Below the pieces are notes generated by a model that worked only from the letters and a program-made list of their open reading frames with translations, did no database searches and was not told the origin of the DNA. A stretch of DNA of 64,000 nucleotides from Hirudinaria manillensis (taxonomy: Eukaryota > Annelida > Clitellata > Hirudinida > Hirudinidae): assembly GCA_034509925.1 (NCBI GenBank), contig CM067528.1:12668501-12732500 (forward strand), given 5' to 3'. Both the position numbers and the translations under genes were made by a program. Shown one piece after another: positions 48,901 to 62,238 of the stretch; within the stretch, counting starts at the first letter, position 1, and each line of letters begins with the position of its first letter.

Positions 48901-51900
48901 TTCAATGATGACAGAATCAGGCACAAGAACTTGAGGAGGAGGAAGTGACACGTCAAAGTTTATCACTGATAAATCTTCAGAAGGAATTCTTATCAACGAC
49001 GAAAAGCTCTGAGATTGTTGTTCTCCTTCAGGCTATTAAATTAAAATCATTAAAACTGTTTTACTGAATACTAAGTCAAAGACCAATTTGCTGAAAACCT
49101 TGAAGAAGTGAAGCAAAAGAAAATTAGTTTTTGATGAGCTTCGGCAGTAAAATCTCAAACCTTAACAAGTAACTTTCTTATGAGAGAATCACCAGCTACA
49201 GCTGTAATTGCCTTCACTTCGATAGGAATTTGACCAAGTGACGTTGGAACGATCCAGAAATACACGGAAACTGCATCATTGTCTTTGACCTGAATTTGAA
49301 CATTTATTGCAAGAATGAATTAACGAGATTGAAAATTTGGATTTGTTTGTCATTCCTGCATAAATTAATGAAACTCACGAATATATTTTTGCTTGCTTCT
49401 ACACCATGAAGATTTCTTTCCGTTGCCTGGTAACATTCTTTAACATGATAATAATTGGAGGGTGGCAAAATCACGCTTACCTATTTTTGTAACAATGATA
49501 CGTTTAATTTGTCTTTAGAAATTTAAATATCAAAAACACCAACCGGTAAATCAGTTCCAACATAATTGAAGACGGTCACTTGTAAAGCAAATTCCTCTCC
49601 TCTGATGATAGAGTAGGGAAGATTTAGCAAAATGAAGAATGGCTTTATAACCGTTAGCTGCAAAGCAATCATATTTAAAAAATTGCGATACGCTCTTGAT
49701 ATTTATAAATTTAAAATCGTTAAATTTCAGAATGCACCTTTGCCGAATTTTCAGTAATTCCAAGACCAAATCTTTCGCTCGTGGCAAATGCTGAAGCAAT
49801 CCACGATGTAATTGTGTCCGGTACTTTATATTTCAACTCCATCAATCCTTCAGTCCTTCATTGTAAATTAAATTTTTTGGACCTTTTTTAAGTTTTAATA
49901 AACGAAAGTCTATTAGATTTTGCTATGCGTAACGCGAGTAATTTTTACTTTATATGGAGCTGTATGTAATACTTTCGTACTCAAATGCTTATAATAATAA
50001 TAAGCTTATTAATTTAACATTTAAATTTTATTACCTATACTGCACGTCACTCCATATCCAGGTTTCTGGAAAATTTACCCTTGGACTAGTAGGCGTAGCT
50101 GGAGTATCTCGGGAAAGGGTTGGTTCTATTCCAGGTCTTGCCATCACAGGAGGAGAAGGACCGCTAGAACCTACAGCCATTTCTATCAAATCTTCTCTAT
50201 CCAATGAACTCTCCACAACTTAACAAACACAAAATTTGATTAATGTTCTTTTGAATGTAATCACTTTCAAATTTGATTTCAACGTTTTTTCAACAGATAA
50301 TACAACGATAAAGTTTTCATGAAATTGTTATTTTAAATACATGTAAAAAAAACTTTCACAATGATTTAAAGGACAAAATAATTTGTATAAAAATTCTTAC
50401 AAATAAAATTAAGAATTAAATCAAATAACAATACTAAATAGGAATTGTTAGCAAGCTTTATCAATTTCCAATTTAGAAAAAACCAAATCACTTGCCATAA
50501 ACCACATGGCTAGCAAGGTGAATAAACATTTCGGTATCAATGTGAAAGTTTGTCAAAACAAATAGACCTGAATTCTAATTGGAAATAAACGAAAAACACT
50601 AATATCAATGAATATTACTCAAAATAACAATTAAAATTATATGTAGAAACAATATTTCCTTCTATATGAGTATATCTATGCATATTTGATATTGGCTAAC
50701 TTTTAGCAGACTATCACTATTGCTCCCTCCAACCCAGATTGGCCAACAAAATCTCCAAAATATGAAATCATCTTGTCCCAAAGTCCTATCGCTTTTGTAT
50801 TTACTCAGATCTTTGTAAAGCTGGTAAATGTTATAAATGATAAGTTAAGGATAGTATAATGTCAATCGGACACTTACAATTTCATTATTGATTTCATTTC
50901 CAGCACTAAGCAGAAGTACACTCTGATCAATTGCAGACAGTGAAACGAAGGAATCTTGAGATGCATTGACTCGCACTATTACCTCCTCTCCTGGTGATGT
51001 TGATTCTGGAGTTATGGACAGCGTTACCTATTTTATAATTAATTGTTCAGTTAAATGTTAACTCAATCTAGAAATAATTTTCCCGTAAATAATGTATCTT
51101 GCGATTAAGTGGATTTGTTACGTTAATATGCTGTCATTCTGAGCAACAAAAACCTTAAAAACAATTTATGATTAATAATAATAAATAAATAGAATGGCGA
51201 AATTAAGAAACCAAAAATCATAAAAACCTTGTTAGCCATGTAATCGGTCACTGAAAGAGAAATACTGTCAGCCACAAGTTCACCAGTGCTTGTAACATAA
51301 AATACAACAACGGTTGCTTGAGGGGCAAGATTTAAAGCCAAGTGGTCAGAAATAAATATTGAGAAATTGATGTTGTTCGAAGGAACTTCCAAAAAATTGT
51401 GGTTCAACTGGTATATTGTTCCCTTTCCAATTATCTAAATTAGACGTTAAAATAACAAAGCAACCTAATTTGCTGTGCAATTAATATGATTGTCATTCAT
51501 CATACCTGATACTGAAATGAACGAATGTCCTCACTAGTTCTGATATTTAATGTGAGATTCGATCTTGGCTGAAATATAATCAGTGCAAAAGTTACTAAAT
51601 TTACTCTCGTGTTATTTTGCATCGTTTGCATTATTTAATAATAATGACTACATTCGAGCAATGTCAGCAACCCATTTTATAAAAACTTGAAAATTAAAAA
51701 AATTGATCTTAGGGTATTTCAATGAGATTAAAAATAAATTTCCTTTACTAATAAATACCTTTATTGCAGTGCCGTCGCCAACGAGAGAAAGTTGAATGTA
51801 TTTACTGTCCCGAGTTGTGAACAACTCCAGTATCTTAAAAGCCTCGACATTGCTGTCAGTTTCATCATCATAAAATGTCGCCTGCAAACCGCTCATTAAG

Positions 51901-54752
51901 TTAAATTTATTTTGGGATAATATTTTAATTTAAATATTGTATTAAAATGTATGCGTATAAACCTTTATAGTAATTGTGTTGGATAATTCAATTGGTATAT
52001 GTGATAAGACGTATCCGCTTGCAGTTAGGCAAACATTGAAACGTGATGCATCAAGCCATACCTCAGGTATCGTCCTAACTCTTGAGGAATAATAATAATA
52101 ATCATAATCATTATTAAGATAAGTTAGACGAATTTCAAGAGATTTAAAAGTTCCGTTTGGAAATCGTATATCTGAAAGTTTGGGTTCCGAGCCATCTGGC
52201 TGAGACAATTTGATCTGTAATTAATTCATGCATTTGTTAAAGGTTAACTAATTTTCCCACTAAAACTCAATAAATTAACAGAAGGAAAATTGTTGTGTTG
52301 ATAAATTTCTGTATTTAATATCAATGGAAAATATTTGTGAGTTTCGTTTACATGAGCTGCGTATGGAAATCCAGGTTTAAAGTTGTTTGAAGAAATATCC
52401 AAAAATTTCAGCTCGTAACGAAAGGTCGTCATTGGAATTGTTTTATTTCCTTGCAAAGTGATTCCAGTGACTGCTTCGGTGACATTGGCCTGGACGAACA
52501 GATTATGAGATCTTTCATAACGATATTGTCGTATCTCATTAAATATCTCCAGAGGAACTGTGATGTCGGATTTTCCATTAACCAGCTGTAATGATTTGAT
52601 TTGATTGCATATGTTGATATACGAATTAATTATAATATGCTAGAAATACAAAATTCATTTATAACTTTAAATGAAATTATCTTTCAAGAATTCTTCATGA
52701 AAAGACCATTGATGTTTATGGTAACACTGACCCTATTATTAATATTTTTAATGCTATGCGAAATTCGCGTCAATGCAATTAACTTTGCTCTAAGACACTT
52801 TTTTATTCACCGACTTTGTATCCTGATCTTTCAGGTTTTAACAAAAAATTTTTAAGAGATTAGGCATGTCAATATTAAGTGCTTGTGGTACATACTGCAA
52901 AATTTAAACAATGGTTGCAACTATGGGATAACAAATACAACGGAAGGGCAAAATTTAAGGTCAAATCGATAGAAATTGCGAACTGAAGGGTTTCTCTATT
53001 GGTTTGTGAATCCACAACAAACCTCAGTGTTTATGGTTACTCCTGCGGACACTCTATTTAACACCGTCAATGACACCAAAGCGTAACCATTTACTGGCTT
53101 TCCGAAAGTGTACCTGACATCAAAATTAAAATCACCATTCAATATCTATCAGTTTTTCTGTATTATGTATGTCAGAGTATTTACAAATTACACTTTTATG
53201 CTTATTGTTAACGTTTGAATGCCAATTTAAAAATTTTATATAATAAAAATTATAAATGAACTAATACAACTTTTACGTTGCAGTGATAGTTATGATATGA
53301 GGTTGTTGTGAAGAAGTGTTTTGGTTGACGAAGATATATCCTGGAGACAAGACTTTGACCTCGAACTTTGGCAAAACTGGTTTTAATTAAAATGCTCAGG
53401 TTAGAAACGATTGTTGATGTTTAACAACAACGAAATTAAAGAATAAAAACAAAAATATATACCATATTCTGCAACCTCAAAGAAAACTTCATTTTGCAAA
53501 TCCTGCAAAACATTAAAGTTTCAACCAATTAGAATAATTATAATTAATTAAATAATTTACCTGAGATTTGGCTTCGATTTTCCATCGACCCAATGGCGTG
53601 ATGTGCGAAAGTTTCAAGCTTCCACTGATGACACCTACAGCAATACGTGATAGTCGTTAAGAAAATTAGAAACGAATATCAAAATTTGTAATTAATAATC
53701 AAATAAATAACCAGATCGATTATTCTTGTTGAGCAACTCGTAAATCTTGTTTCCGGATTGGTCCTGGTTCAACATGCAACAAAACTTATGAATAGTTTGA
53801 TTAATGTGCAAAACATTTATAAAATTAAATGTTCTTATTAGAATCACAAACGTAAATGGTGATGCTGATATTATTTGTGTAGGGCTTCAAATCCGATTGA
53901 ACACCAAGAACACGGAATAACACTGTTAAAGATATTTGTTATTTTAAATTCTTCACAAAAGAAAGTTATTTGATGACAAATTCGCCAACCTGTTTGACCA
54001 GGCTTATATAAATACTTGTCAGTTTGAATAAAGAGTGAGTGGGATTTCGTTTGAAGCGTAACTGCATGCGATTTTTCAAACGTGATGTCACCAGTAGCTT
54101 TAATTTCAAACACGAATCTTCCACGAGGCACAAATGTCGGAATCTTTTAAAGAACCATTGAATGATAATTGCAAGAAAAGATTGTCTCAAATACGAAAAA
54201 TGTTACCCTCAACTGGAATATGTTGCTATTTCCTGCAATGATAAAACCTTTGGTATAACTGTTGATTGTTAGCTTTATTTATATTCTCTTATATTTTATA
54301 ATCTATAATTGTATTTCGATTTAGTGTTTTATAAATCATCTTTTATCAATTATCATTATACAGACGAAAGTTTTAGCGATGATTTAAAATTAAATAAGTT
54401 TTTCACCCTCATTTGGTGACTGAAAATTTGCCTCTGCTACTGATTCTCTTGAATTAATGTTTTTAATCCTGGCTTCCAACCGATAATTAATGTTGCTTTC
54501 TCCATAAATGGTCACAACAAACTTGTAATCGGTGTCTGGTCGGAACTTTTCAGAAGCTGTGATTGTGTAATTTCTGAAAGACCGTAAGATGTAATAAAGA
54601 TTTGTACTTTTTTTTATAAATTTTTAATAGTGCTTTTAATTTTATAAAATAGAAAATATTTTTGCATATTCAAATGATAAGGCGTAAAATACTAACATCG
54701 CCGACGATTGTTGCAAACACAAAGTCAGAAAAATTAATATTTTCAGATCCAT
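45943..54752 (-). CDS. Thioester-containing protein, copy C
   Basis: Same structure as copies A and B, with no disabling change seen. Exons and introns are mostly near-identical to copy B. Thioester [10 protein letters not shown] at 48751-48765. Catalytic-His segment is KVLHTEMQ, where A and B have LHTAMQ. The bait exon (50035-50218) encodes [19 protein letters not shown], then [18 protein letters not shown], then [13 protein letters not shown]. The preceding exon also ends in a GC donor (50494-50495). The C-terminus [15 protein letters not shown] is followed by TGA. A TATA box at 54807-54812 drives the gene. Expected to be a secreted effector of humoral immunity or a protease trap with its own specificity. 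Confidence 0.95.
48751..48765 (-). other. Thioester motif GCGEQ, TEP C
   Basis: Same motif and exon context as copies A and B. Confidence 0.97.
50035..50218 (-). other. TEP C bait-region exon (hypervariable)
   Basis: Replaces the Met/Gly-rich segment of copy B with an acidic and proline-rich segment. Both splice sites keep the phase used by A and B, so the exon is a phase-compatible cassette. Confidence 0.75.
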
Positions 54753-54806
54753 TTATCCCTTCAAGAAAACTAAGCTTCTGCAGTTCTAAAAGAAAATTTA
54801 GCCTCA

Positions 54807-54812
54807 TTTATA
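54807..54812 (-). promoter_or_regulatory. TATA box of TEP C
   Basis: TATAAA on the minus strand, 55 bp upstream of the ATG, in the block conserved with copy B. Confidence 0.65.
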
Positions 54813-55129
54813 GTCGAGATGATGCTCTGGAGAGTTGGTGGTCGTGGTATAAATACAAAGTATATACAATTCTCAACACTAAGCAGTTTTTTTCGTTTCG
54901 TTTCAAATTAATTTTTGAGTAATTCTTTTTAATTTGAAATAAATCTTTGAAAACCTACAGTTTCTTTTTACTGAGTAGGGGTTCATAATTTATTATCAAC
55001 AGGCACTTTCAAATGTCCTTTGCTCAAATAATGGTGTAAAAAAATTTAAAATTGGTGCAACTTAATATTTAAGAATTTGTTGTTTTTTTGCGCTTAGAAA
55101 AAAGATTTAATCCCATTTTTGAACATAAA

Positions 55130-55570
55130 TTATCATGGGAACCATCTGCTTGAGACAGTTTCATCTGAAGACATTTCGATTTGAAAAGCTTTCTGACCAC
55201 TTCTTTGGAATATTCTTGCATTTTTTGACTGCACTTTAATAATCAATGTCAATCATTTCTTTAACAATTATAACCACTTTAAAATAAAAAAATTATATAA
55301 GATTTGTACGGAAATCCTGCTTTGAAGACGTTAGAAGTTCCAATGAATTCAAGTTTGTATTATTGTTAAATTTAACAGTGGTGCACTCAATAAAGGCAAG
55401 AGACTGAACAGTAAAACATTTAAAAAGCTAAATAAACATTTTATCAATAAGACTTCCAATTACTTCTGCATCTCTCGTGATAATTGGCAAATTATTAAAA
55501 TAAGGTCGCTGTAATCTGATCGAGAACAAATCCATTCACAGGCTTTCCAAACTTTCCAAACTTAGACCTA
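55130..55570 (-). pseudogene. Degenerate TEP fragment
   Basis: Three pieces lie in the order of TEP exons 10-12 on the minus strand. At about 55570-55495 is FGKPVNGFVLDQITATLF (compare [17 protein letters not shown]). Near 55360-55300 is LEFIGTSNVFKAGFPYK (compare [19 protein letters not shown]). Near 55175-55140 is MKLSQADGS (compare [11 protein letters not shown]). No functional frame connects them and the thioester half is absent. This is an older relic upstream of TEP C. Confidence 0.7.
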
Positions 55571-56650
55571 ACCAAATCGAAATGTTTCAAGATTAAATAA
55601 TTACCTGCCCTGTAGATTGTCGAACAAATTTTAAAATTATTCGGTGGTTTGTGCATGTTGAAAACGTTGCATATGATCAGATTGGAACATGTATTTGCTT
55701 CCTGGAACATATTTTCCAGCAAATTACTTTTATAATATTATATTTTTAATATTTGGTCAGAATTTTTTTGCTTAGCCTTAATAATATTTTAGGGAAAATA
55801 TTTTGTGTCTCAGGGTGAAGTTAATTTGACGTTTAGGTTTGTTCGACTTTTGAAATATCGATTTCCTTGAGAATTCATAATAGCTGGTTGTTAAGGCCTA
55901 AGGTCTGCAATTTTTCATCGCAATCACAATTCTAATACTTGTCATCTTTTGAAACATTCATTCAAAAAATTCAGTTAAGATGCTGCCAGAAATATTTTAA
56001 AAATTTACAATTTCGATTTTTTTTTTTTTAATTTTCACTCCATCGAAACATCTCAGCAAAAGTTTTTAGTATTTTCTGCGAATGACATGTTTAATTGTTT
56101 CGGAGTTGACAGAGCATTGTAGACTTTTCTCTAATCCATAATCCTTAGAAATTGCCTTTTGTGACATCAGCATTTCAAACATGAATGACAAACTGAGGCA
56201 CTAACAACTTAATCGCGTGATGACTTTCAAGAAACCAAATTTAATATTTTTTAAAGAATGTCGAGCAAATTGCTAATTTCTAAAAGAGAAAGCAAAGCAT
56301 TGCAAGTGGACAATTTACTACAACTTGATTTGTTCACGTATTGAACGATGGTTGAACATGGTTGAACAATGCATTCTTCAAAGCAGGACAAAATTTGCCT
56401 TATATATGGCTTCCATTTTAGCCAAATTTTCATCAGGCAAACAACGCTCGTGCTGAAAGATTTGTAGAAATTCATTAATCTCATTCATCATTAGCTTACA
56501 AAATGATGGAAGATTCAAGTCTGGCTTTGATGATCTATTTATTTGATATTTATTATTAAATATATAATAAAGATATTTCATGCTTTAGTACACTTATTAC
56601 CGAGAAATTGTTGTAAAGCTTTCGGTAATGATGGTTATGGTGCAGAAATA

Positions 56651-58089
56651 TCCACCAGGTTTTCCATTAAAATCATCTTTGTGCTTCTGGCAGGTAAAAA
56701 CAATATCAATATTTCCATTGTTACTAATTACTTGCTTATTGTGATTTCAATGAATCTTATTAAAATATTTATAAAACTATAGAATAATTTTTTAAAAGTG
56801 GGGTCGAGCGCTGCCACTGATTTGGCACTGTCACTTGACCGTCATTTCTCAAAAACAATTAGATTAAAAATTAACTTTTAATGTTAAAATATAAACGATT
56901 GCTAGAACGGAGCTTATGATCATGGATGAACTTAGCAAATAACTTTTAAATGATGGTGGCAGATATGTTGTTGTCATATTTACATAATAATACAATACAT
57001 GTATACGTAATAGCGATTTGGTATTAGTTGAGCTGATTGATGTCATAATTGAAGACGTCAGATCCACAATTAAAGATAATTTATGACTAGAAAGATCGTA
57101 AAGACCAAATCTTAATCAACAATGGCTATTTTTTCCGTATGTGATTTATAACATTTTTTAAATTGTTGATAAAAACTTTTTAGAGCTTTTAATCATAGAA
57201 CTCTATTTATCCCTACCAAAATTTTAGTTTTAAAACTCAGTAATTGTTATATATTGCAAAGGCTGTCAGGCGATATCACTCGAAAATGCTACAAACTTGG
57301 CCCTCTTTCAACCAACTTATCAGAGTAGTTCTTTCGCTATGCCCGGTTGTGGATATCTCGATGCTTCGAGAGCCGTTGATGGAAACACCGATCCTGATGT
57401 ATTTCACTGCCATTGTTTCCATACAAACGGTGCTTCTCTTAGCCCAAATTGGATGGCAGTGGATCTTAGGAAGATTTATCAAATTTATTACGTGATTGTT
57501 CACGGAAGAATTGGAATGGAGGCGAGACTGGATAATTTTTTTTGCGGACTGACAAACATCATTCCTGATAGCACGACTGTTCAGAGATACGCTTATCCCC
57601 TTTGCAGTCAGTACCCTGGATCATTTCCGCAATCAAGGAGAGCGGTATTGAAATGCAACTACAACTTACCAGCTGGTAGATTTCTCACTCTTCAAATGGA
57701 TCCAACTTCATCCGATGGCGGCGGAATGGCCGTGTGCGAGCTTGAAGCATATGAATTACCCCGACGGAGTTATCTGGGTAACAGTCACATAAAACATAAA
57801 AATTATTGCAATGCAATTTCAAAAATGCTTATATTATTTCTTAACAGGATTGATCTGGCATACCATTAATGGGATTAAAATTCGGAATTACACTTATGAA
57901 ATCTTAGTCATGAAGAGAGGAATTCAATCTTGTATTATAAAATGTTTAACGCTCAGTCCACGCTGTGATTCCCTTAATCACAATCAATTAACTGGGATTT
58001 GTGAGTTCAATAGTCACACCAATGGATACCACAGAAATCGATTGAACAACCAGAGTGATTGGCATTTCTGGTTTGCAGATAATGAATAA
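56651..58089 (+). CDS. Secreted F5/8-type (fucolectin-like) lectin with PAN-like C-terminal domain
   Basis: Three exons. The first (ending 56693) gives a hydrophobic signal-like SIKIIFVLLAG that joins in phase to 57262-57777. The second exon encodes CQAISLENATNLALFQPTYQ, SRAVDGNTDP, CHCFHTN, NWMAVDLRK, GRIGMEARLDNFFCG and ends ELEAYELPRRSY: the layout of F-type/discoidin (galactose-binding-like) lectins. The third exon (57848-58089) adds about 80 residues with six cysteines (SCIIKC, RCDSLNHNQLTGICEF), a PAN/Apple-like pattern, ending FWFADNE. I find no ATG in frame in the first exon (ACC-AGG stands where a start would fit), so the start may be in an unseen exon or lost. The likely role is carbohydrate or surface recognition, fitting the TEP neighbourhood. 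A broken paralogue lies at 34140-34440. Confidence 0.7.
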
Positions 58090-58768
58090 CTAATTCTTTT
58101 GGCTGTTTTAACTCCATTTTAACTCCAGCATAGTTCTTGTGCTTTTAATTAATTTGAAAATTCTTTGATCTGTTATGTGAACAAGATCTAGCGGTTCGTT
58201 CAGGACATTTCTTAAGCAATCGTCGACGAATTTGTGAATAAAACATTAATTATCCAAATATTTATCCAATTATCCAAAAAGACAAATTTTCTAAAATCTA
58301 TCACCAGTCGATCCCGTTATGCAATCAATTGGTAAATCTTGTTGTTAATAATCTGAGAATGTTTTATCATGAGTTGGTATTTGTAACTTAACTGCACGCT
58401 GGATTGAATTACAAACGGTCATTACTGTAAATTCCACTTCCAAATGTGATTATAGACAACCTATCAACTGCTTGCAATTCATCACGGATAACGACGGAGA
58501 AGGTAATTTTCTGAAAAACATGGCCACCATCGTCGTCGTCGTCGTCACCATCACAAAAATGTCATAAAAACCGCAGCTGTCAGTCGTGTTTGGAACTATC
58601 TGTTAGTATTAAAGATTGAGTAAATAAAACGTCTGACATTAAATATTCATTTTTAAATAATAATTGTTTGATATTACATTTTAATTATTAAGTACTAATT
58701 GTTAATATTTGTGTTTATTAATATTGTTTAAAATTGTCGAAGATATTCTTTAAAAGAGGATAGCTATT

Positions 58769-59200
58769 ATGAAGAGAATGGCAATCGTTGTAATGATGAC
58801 GATGATGTTGATGATGATGATGACGATCACTTGGGAGGTGGAAAGTTACAAGTACAAACCGATGAAAAATAAAGCCTTGGAGATGTGCAAGGTTACTTAT
58901 GTTAACGGTAACGACGACGACGACGACGACGATGATGAATCTAAAGCCGATCATGACGATGATAATGATTTAAAATTATTTTCCTGGCACATCATCATCG
59001 TCATCAATGGTAATGTCATGATTGATGATCACGTGACAATCGCTTTGTAGGAGTCGGAAGTGGAAGAGCTGACAGTATGTAAGATCGACAAATACGTTGT
59101 TTGTGAGTGCCCAGAGCCACTTTCTTGTCGCTTTCATAAAAAATCTTACAACGGATATCGGACCTACAAGTTAGAAATTTTATTAATTTTAAATTCATAA
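58769..59200 (+). CDS. Two-exon small secreted protein, unknown family
   Basis: Exons 58769-58891 and 59051-59200 join in phase (AAG|gttact ... ttgtag|GAG) to give 90 residues. The N-terminus is an unusual methionine-rich hydrophobic signal (MAIVVMMTMMLMMMMTI). The mature part has basic and acidic stretches and five cysteines, including VCKIDKYVVCECPEPLSC, then a basic HKKSYNGYRTYK. The intron contains a GAC repeat that keeps the first exon open and gives a false poly-Asp extension. I do not recognise the family; it could be a secreted peptide effector. It may be lineage-specific, and the model needs transcript support. Confidence 0.45.
58907..58937. repeat. GAC/GAT microsatellite in intron
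   Basis: Short trinucleotide run inside the intron of the small secreted protein. It translates as a poly-Asp tail if read through. Confidence 0.7.
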
Positions 59201-60609
59201 TATTTATAATATGTATTTATTTGATTTTTACTTCATAATTTTATCCGAGCAATGCATTTTTAAATTTATGATCCAATTTATAAACCAGACAGCGATGGTA
59301 GCCATTTTTGACTTGAACTTAAACATCATTTCAGGTGCATTCCTGAGTTTTTATGAACGAATGGTTTGCAATATCTAAGCGACAAACAGTAATACTTCAA
59401 ATAATTCCTAAATTTTTACATCAACCATCATAATCATGTCGTCCAGAATAATGCTTAAATTGATTCTGAAATGCGATAAAACGTTTCACTTTAAAAGTTA
59501 TCATTGACATTACTTCCTGTTGTTGCTATTAATAATAATTACTTAATAAATACGCAATCAATCTATCTGGTATTCGATAGTGCTTTATCAGGCTTTATCA
59601 AAATCTCTTTTAACGCTCTTATTGCCTATGCCGGTTACAGGTGATTAAAGCTATTTTCATAATGGCTGCCTATCCCCAGTCTTGCTATAAGTCTCATTTA
59701 GGATCACTTTAGTATTAATAAAATATGAATAGTCTCTGAGTTTTTTTTAATTCCTAAAATACTAAACGCTTCTCTAACTGAAAGGGACGCTCCTAAATCG
59801 AATCCGATATCCAATGAAAGTTGATATCGGGTAGGTTCATTCCACGATGTTAATGATTTACATTAAATCGGTAAATTAAACGACGTGGTATAACGCATAC
59901 AGAAGTCAGCCACTAGAAAGAAAGTGGTTCACAGCAATCGATTAGCGAAATGTTGGATCCCTGACATTAATCGATTAATTAATGTTAATTAAGTTAATAT
60001 TCAGAATCTTTTATTCGGAAGACGTATCTAGCGATTCGAGTCATTAGGCAATTCCGATCGGGACAGCAATTGCACTAGACCAAATCGTCCAGCCGTGTTT
60101 GCCATTAGTTAATTCCAATAAAGATATCCTTACGTTAATTAATTCATCAGAACACGGGTTACAACAGTAATAATAACACGGATGTTATTAATGTCTTCGA
60201 AAGGCTCTCTTCATCTACTAAGGAGTGCAATTTAAAATTTAAATCTTGTAATAGGCTCGGAAGACACTGTTGAACCCAAAAGATAAACTTGAGACATTAT
60301 TTAGAAAAGATGAACCTTGAAAAGAGACAATTCTTGAGTGCGTAACGAGTTGAAGGCATGCGATTGCATTAAGATTAAGATTTGCAATTCAAAATAAAAT
60401 ATGGCTCCCTACCAATGTGTTCTGAATCTTCCACATAAGGTTCAAATTGTTAAACTGCGAAAGAGTTTTGATTGCTGCAATTTTTTAGGACCGATACATC
60501 AGTCGAAACACAATATTTGATGAGAACAAGACATTATTTACCTAAAATACTTTTAAAATATATTTAATTTACTTTTTTATTACGCCCTCCTTTTATTTGT
60601 CAACCATTT

Positions 60610-62238
60610 TCAAACCACAGGTCTATTTGGATGCTTGTTGCTCAAATGAATCTCGCGTACTTCTACATCGACAGCAATCTTTGGGAACATGAATCTCGAA
60701 ATATTGTGTCTGATGTCTCCATCAAAATATTCTTTCAAGTCCTTTTCGTCAACTACGTCGTCACTCAGTGACTTTACAACTTCTCCATAAAAATTGTGAG
60801 GTTTCAGCGATGCTAATTGATCGAAAACATCTCCTTCTGATGGCTCGAAAGATGGCTTCTTAACTATCCTGTCAATCTTTAGGGCGCAATGGAAATTGTC
60901 CAGTTTACGCCACATTAAAAATCTGTTGAATTCTGGATTTAGATACTTGTGCAGTGCTTTTATCAGCCTTTCATCATTCAGCATTGCAACTACTTTGTCG
61001 GCATACTCGTTGTCGTACAAATTTGTATCGTATGACAGTGGTTCCGATGAAACCATAAGTTGTATACTAATTCCATGGACTATGCAAAATGCAATCAGTC
61101 TGAATGAGCGATTTGCTCTATCTAGTTTTGATAGGTAAGAAACATAATTGGGTTCAAACGTCGAAATATAAAAACATCTCAAGTCAATACTATCCAATTT
61201 TAAGGGATAATTAACATCCGCTTGACGTCCCAATATAAATATCAATAATCTCCACCATATTGGGTTAGTAATGGATGTCTTCAGATGTCTAATATAGTAA
61301 TTATGTAGCATACAGCGGTTATGCCAGACGTGAATCAAATGGATACCGCTATACAACATATCCTTGCTATATATTACAGCTCTCGAGTCCTTGCGGCACA
61401 ATGGGCATTGGTGAATCCCAGTATTAGTAAATTCGGGATACCTGAAAATCAAATGTTTAAGGTTTATGCCCATGCAAAGTCTTATACTCGACTTCACGAG
61501 TGTATATATATATCCCTGGATCCAGATAATTGAAGAATAATTAAAATTATATTCTTGATTAATTAATTTAGTAATTAATTAAATTGACTGGCAATATAGT
61601 TTGGGAATTAATTAATGGGCACTGTTCAGAGTCTTTGGTTTGAACCTCGACAAATAGGTTTATCTCGAAAAGCAGCGCGAGAGTTAGAGAAACAGCAGAT
61701 TTCAAGACTTAGACATTTGAGCATTGTACATCTTCCAAGGCATCCGAACACTTTCAATAAACCTGACCTTTTATAATTAGTTTGAGGACCCCGAGTTATT
61801 ATATATATGTATATATATTGTAATACCGGACTCAAAATAACACCACGCTTATCACAATGGTCGGTTCGAGTAATTTAAGAGTTAAGTTACTCTTACCTTA
61901 CATATCATTAAACATCAAAGCAAATTACACTAATAAACAAGTCAAAATCACCTTCTTCGCTGATCATATGCTCTGTTCTCTGTAATGCAATAGGCACAAA
62001 AGACATGCTTACAATCGATCAAAAATGCCTTATCTCTGCCTTTCATATCTTCGTAGCACACATCACAGATTCTTGATTCTTCTGTACTTTCTTCATCCAG
62101 GACTTGCAACTTATATCCAATACAAATTGGTCTGTCGCATCTGGTATTAATGGCCCTTAAGGGCTTCATTTTACCTGAAGAAACAGTTTTAAGAACGTTA
62201 TTGAGAACGATTTGTATCAGACCATCGCGATATGCCAT
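60610..62238 (-). CDS. RING-HC finger protein (putative E3 ubiquitin ligase)
   Basis: Two exons. The first (61952-62238) starts MAYRDGLIQIVL and carries the first part of a C3HC4 RING: ICDVC, LIDCKHVFCAYC. The second (60610-61486) supplies the last pair in HQCPLCRKD and then about 260 residues with no domain I recognise, ending NKHPNRPVV. The intron cuts the RING between the sixth and seventh zinc ligands. The phase-consistent acceptor is at 61486-61488; a stronger-looking one at ggatccag is out of phase, so a small extra exon is possible. RING proteins recruit E2 enzymes; the substrate is unknown. The gene lies between TEP C and TEP D on the same strand. Confidence 0.7.

Larger units (their letters stand above)
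58090..60609. other. Spacer around the small secreted gene
   Basis: Outside 58769-59200, no gene is supported between the lectin stop and the RING gene. The sequence is AT-rich with minor GTC/ATC repeats near 58530. Confidence 0.45.

Noticed and set aside
56251-56581. Two overlapping minus-strand frames with a helical-looking sequence
   Set aside because: Considered as a transposase relic, but no catalytic motif or terminal repeat could be identified.
60896-61138. Plus-strand open frame of 80 codons inside the RING gene
   Set aside because: Antisense shadow of the RING gene's long second exon.
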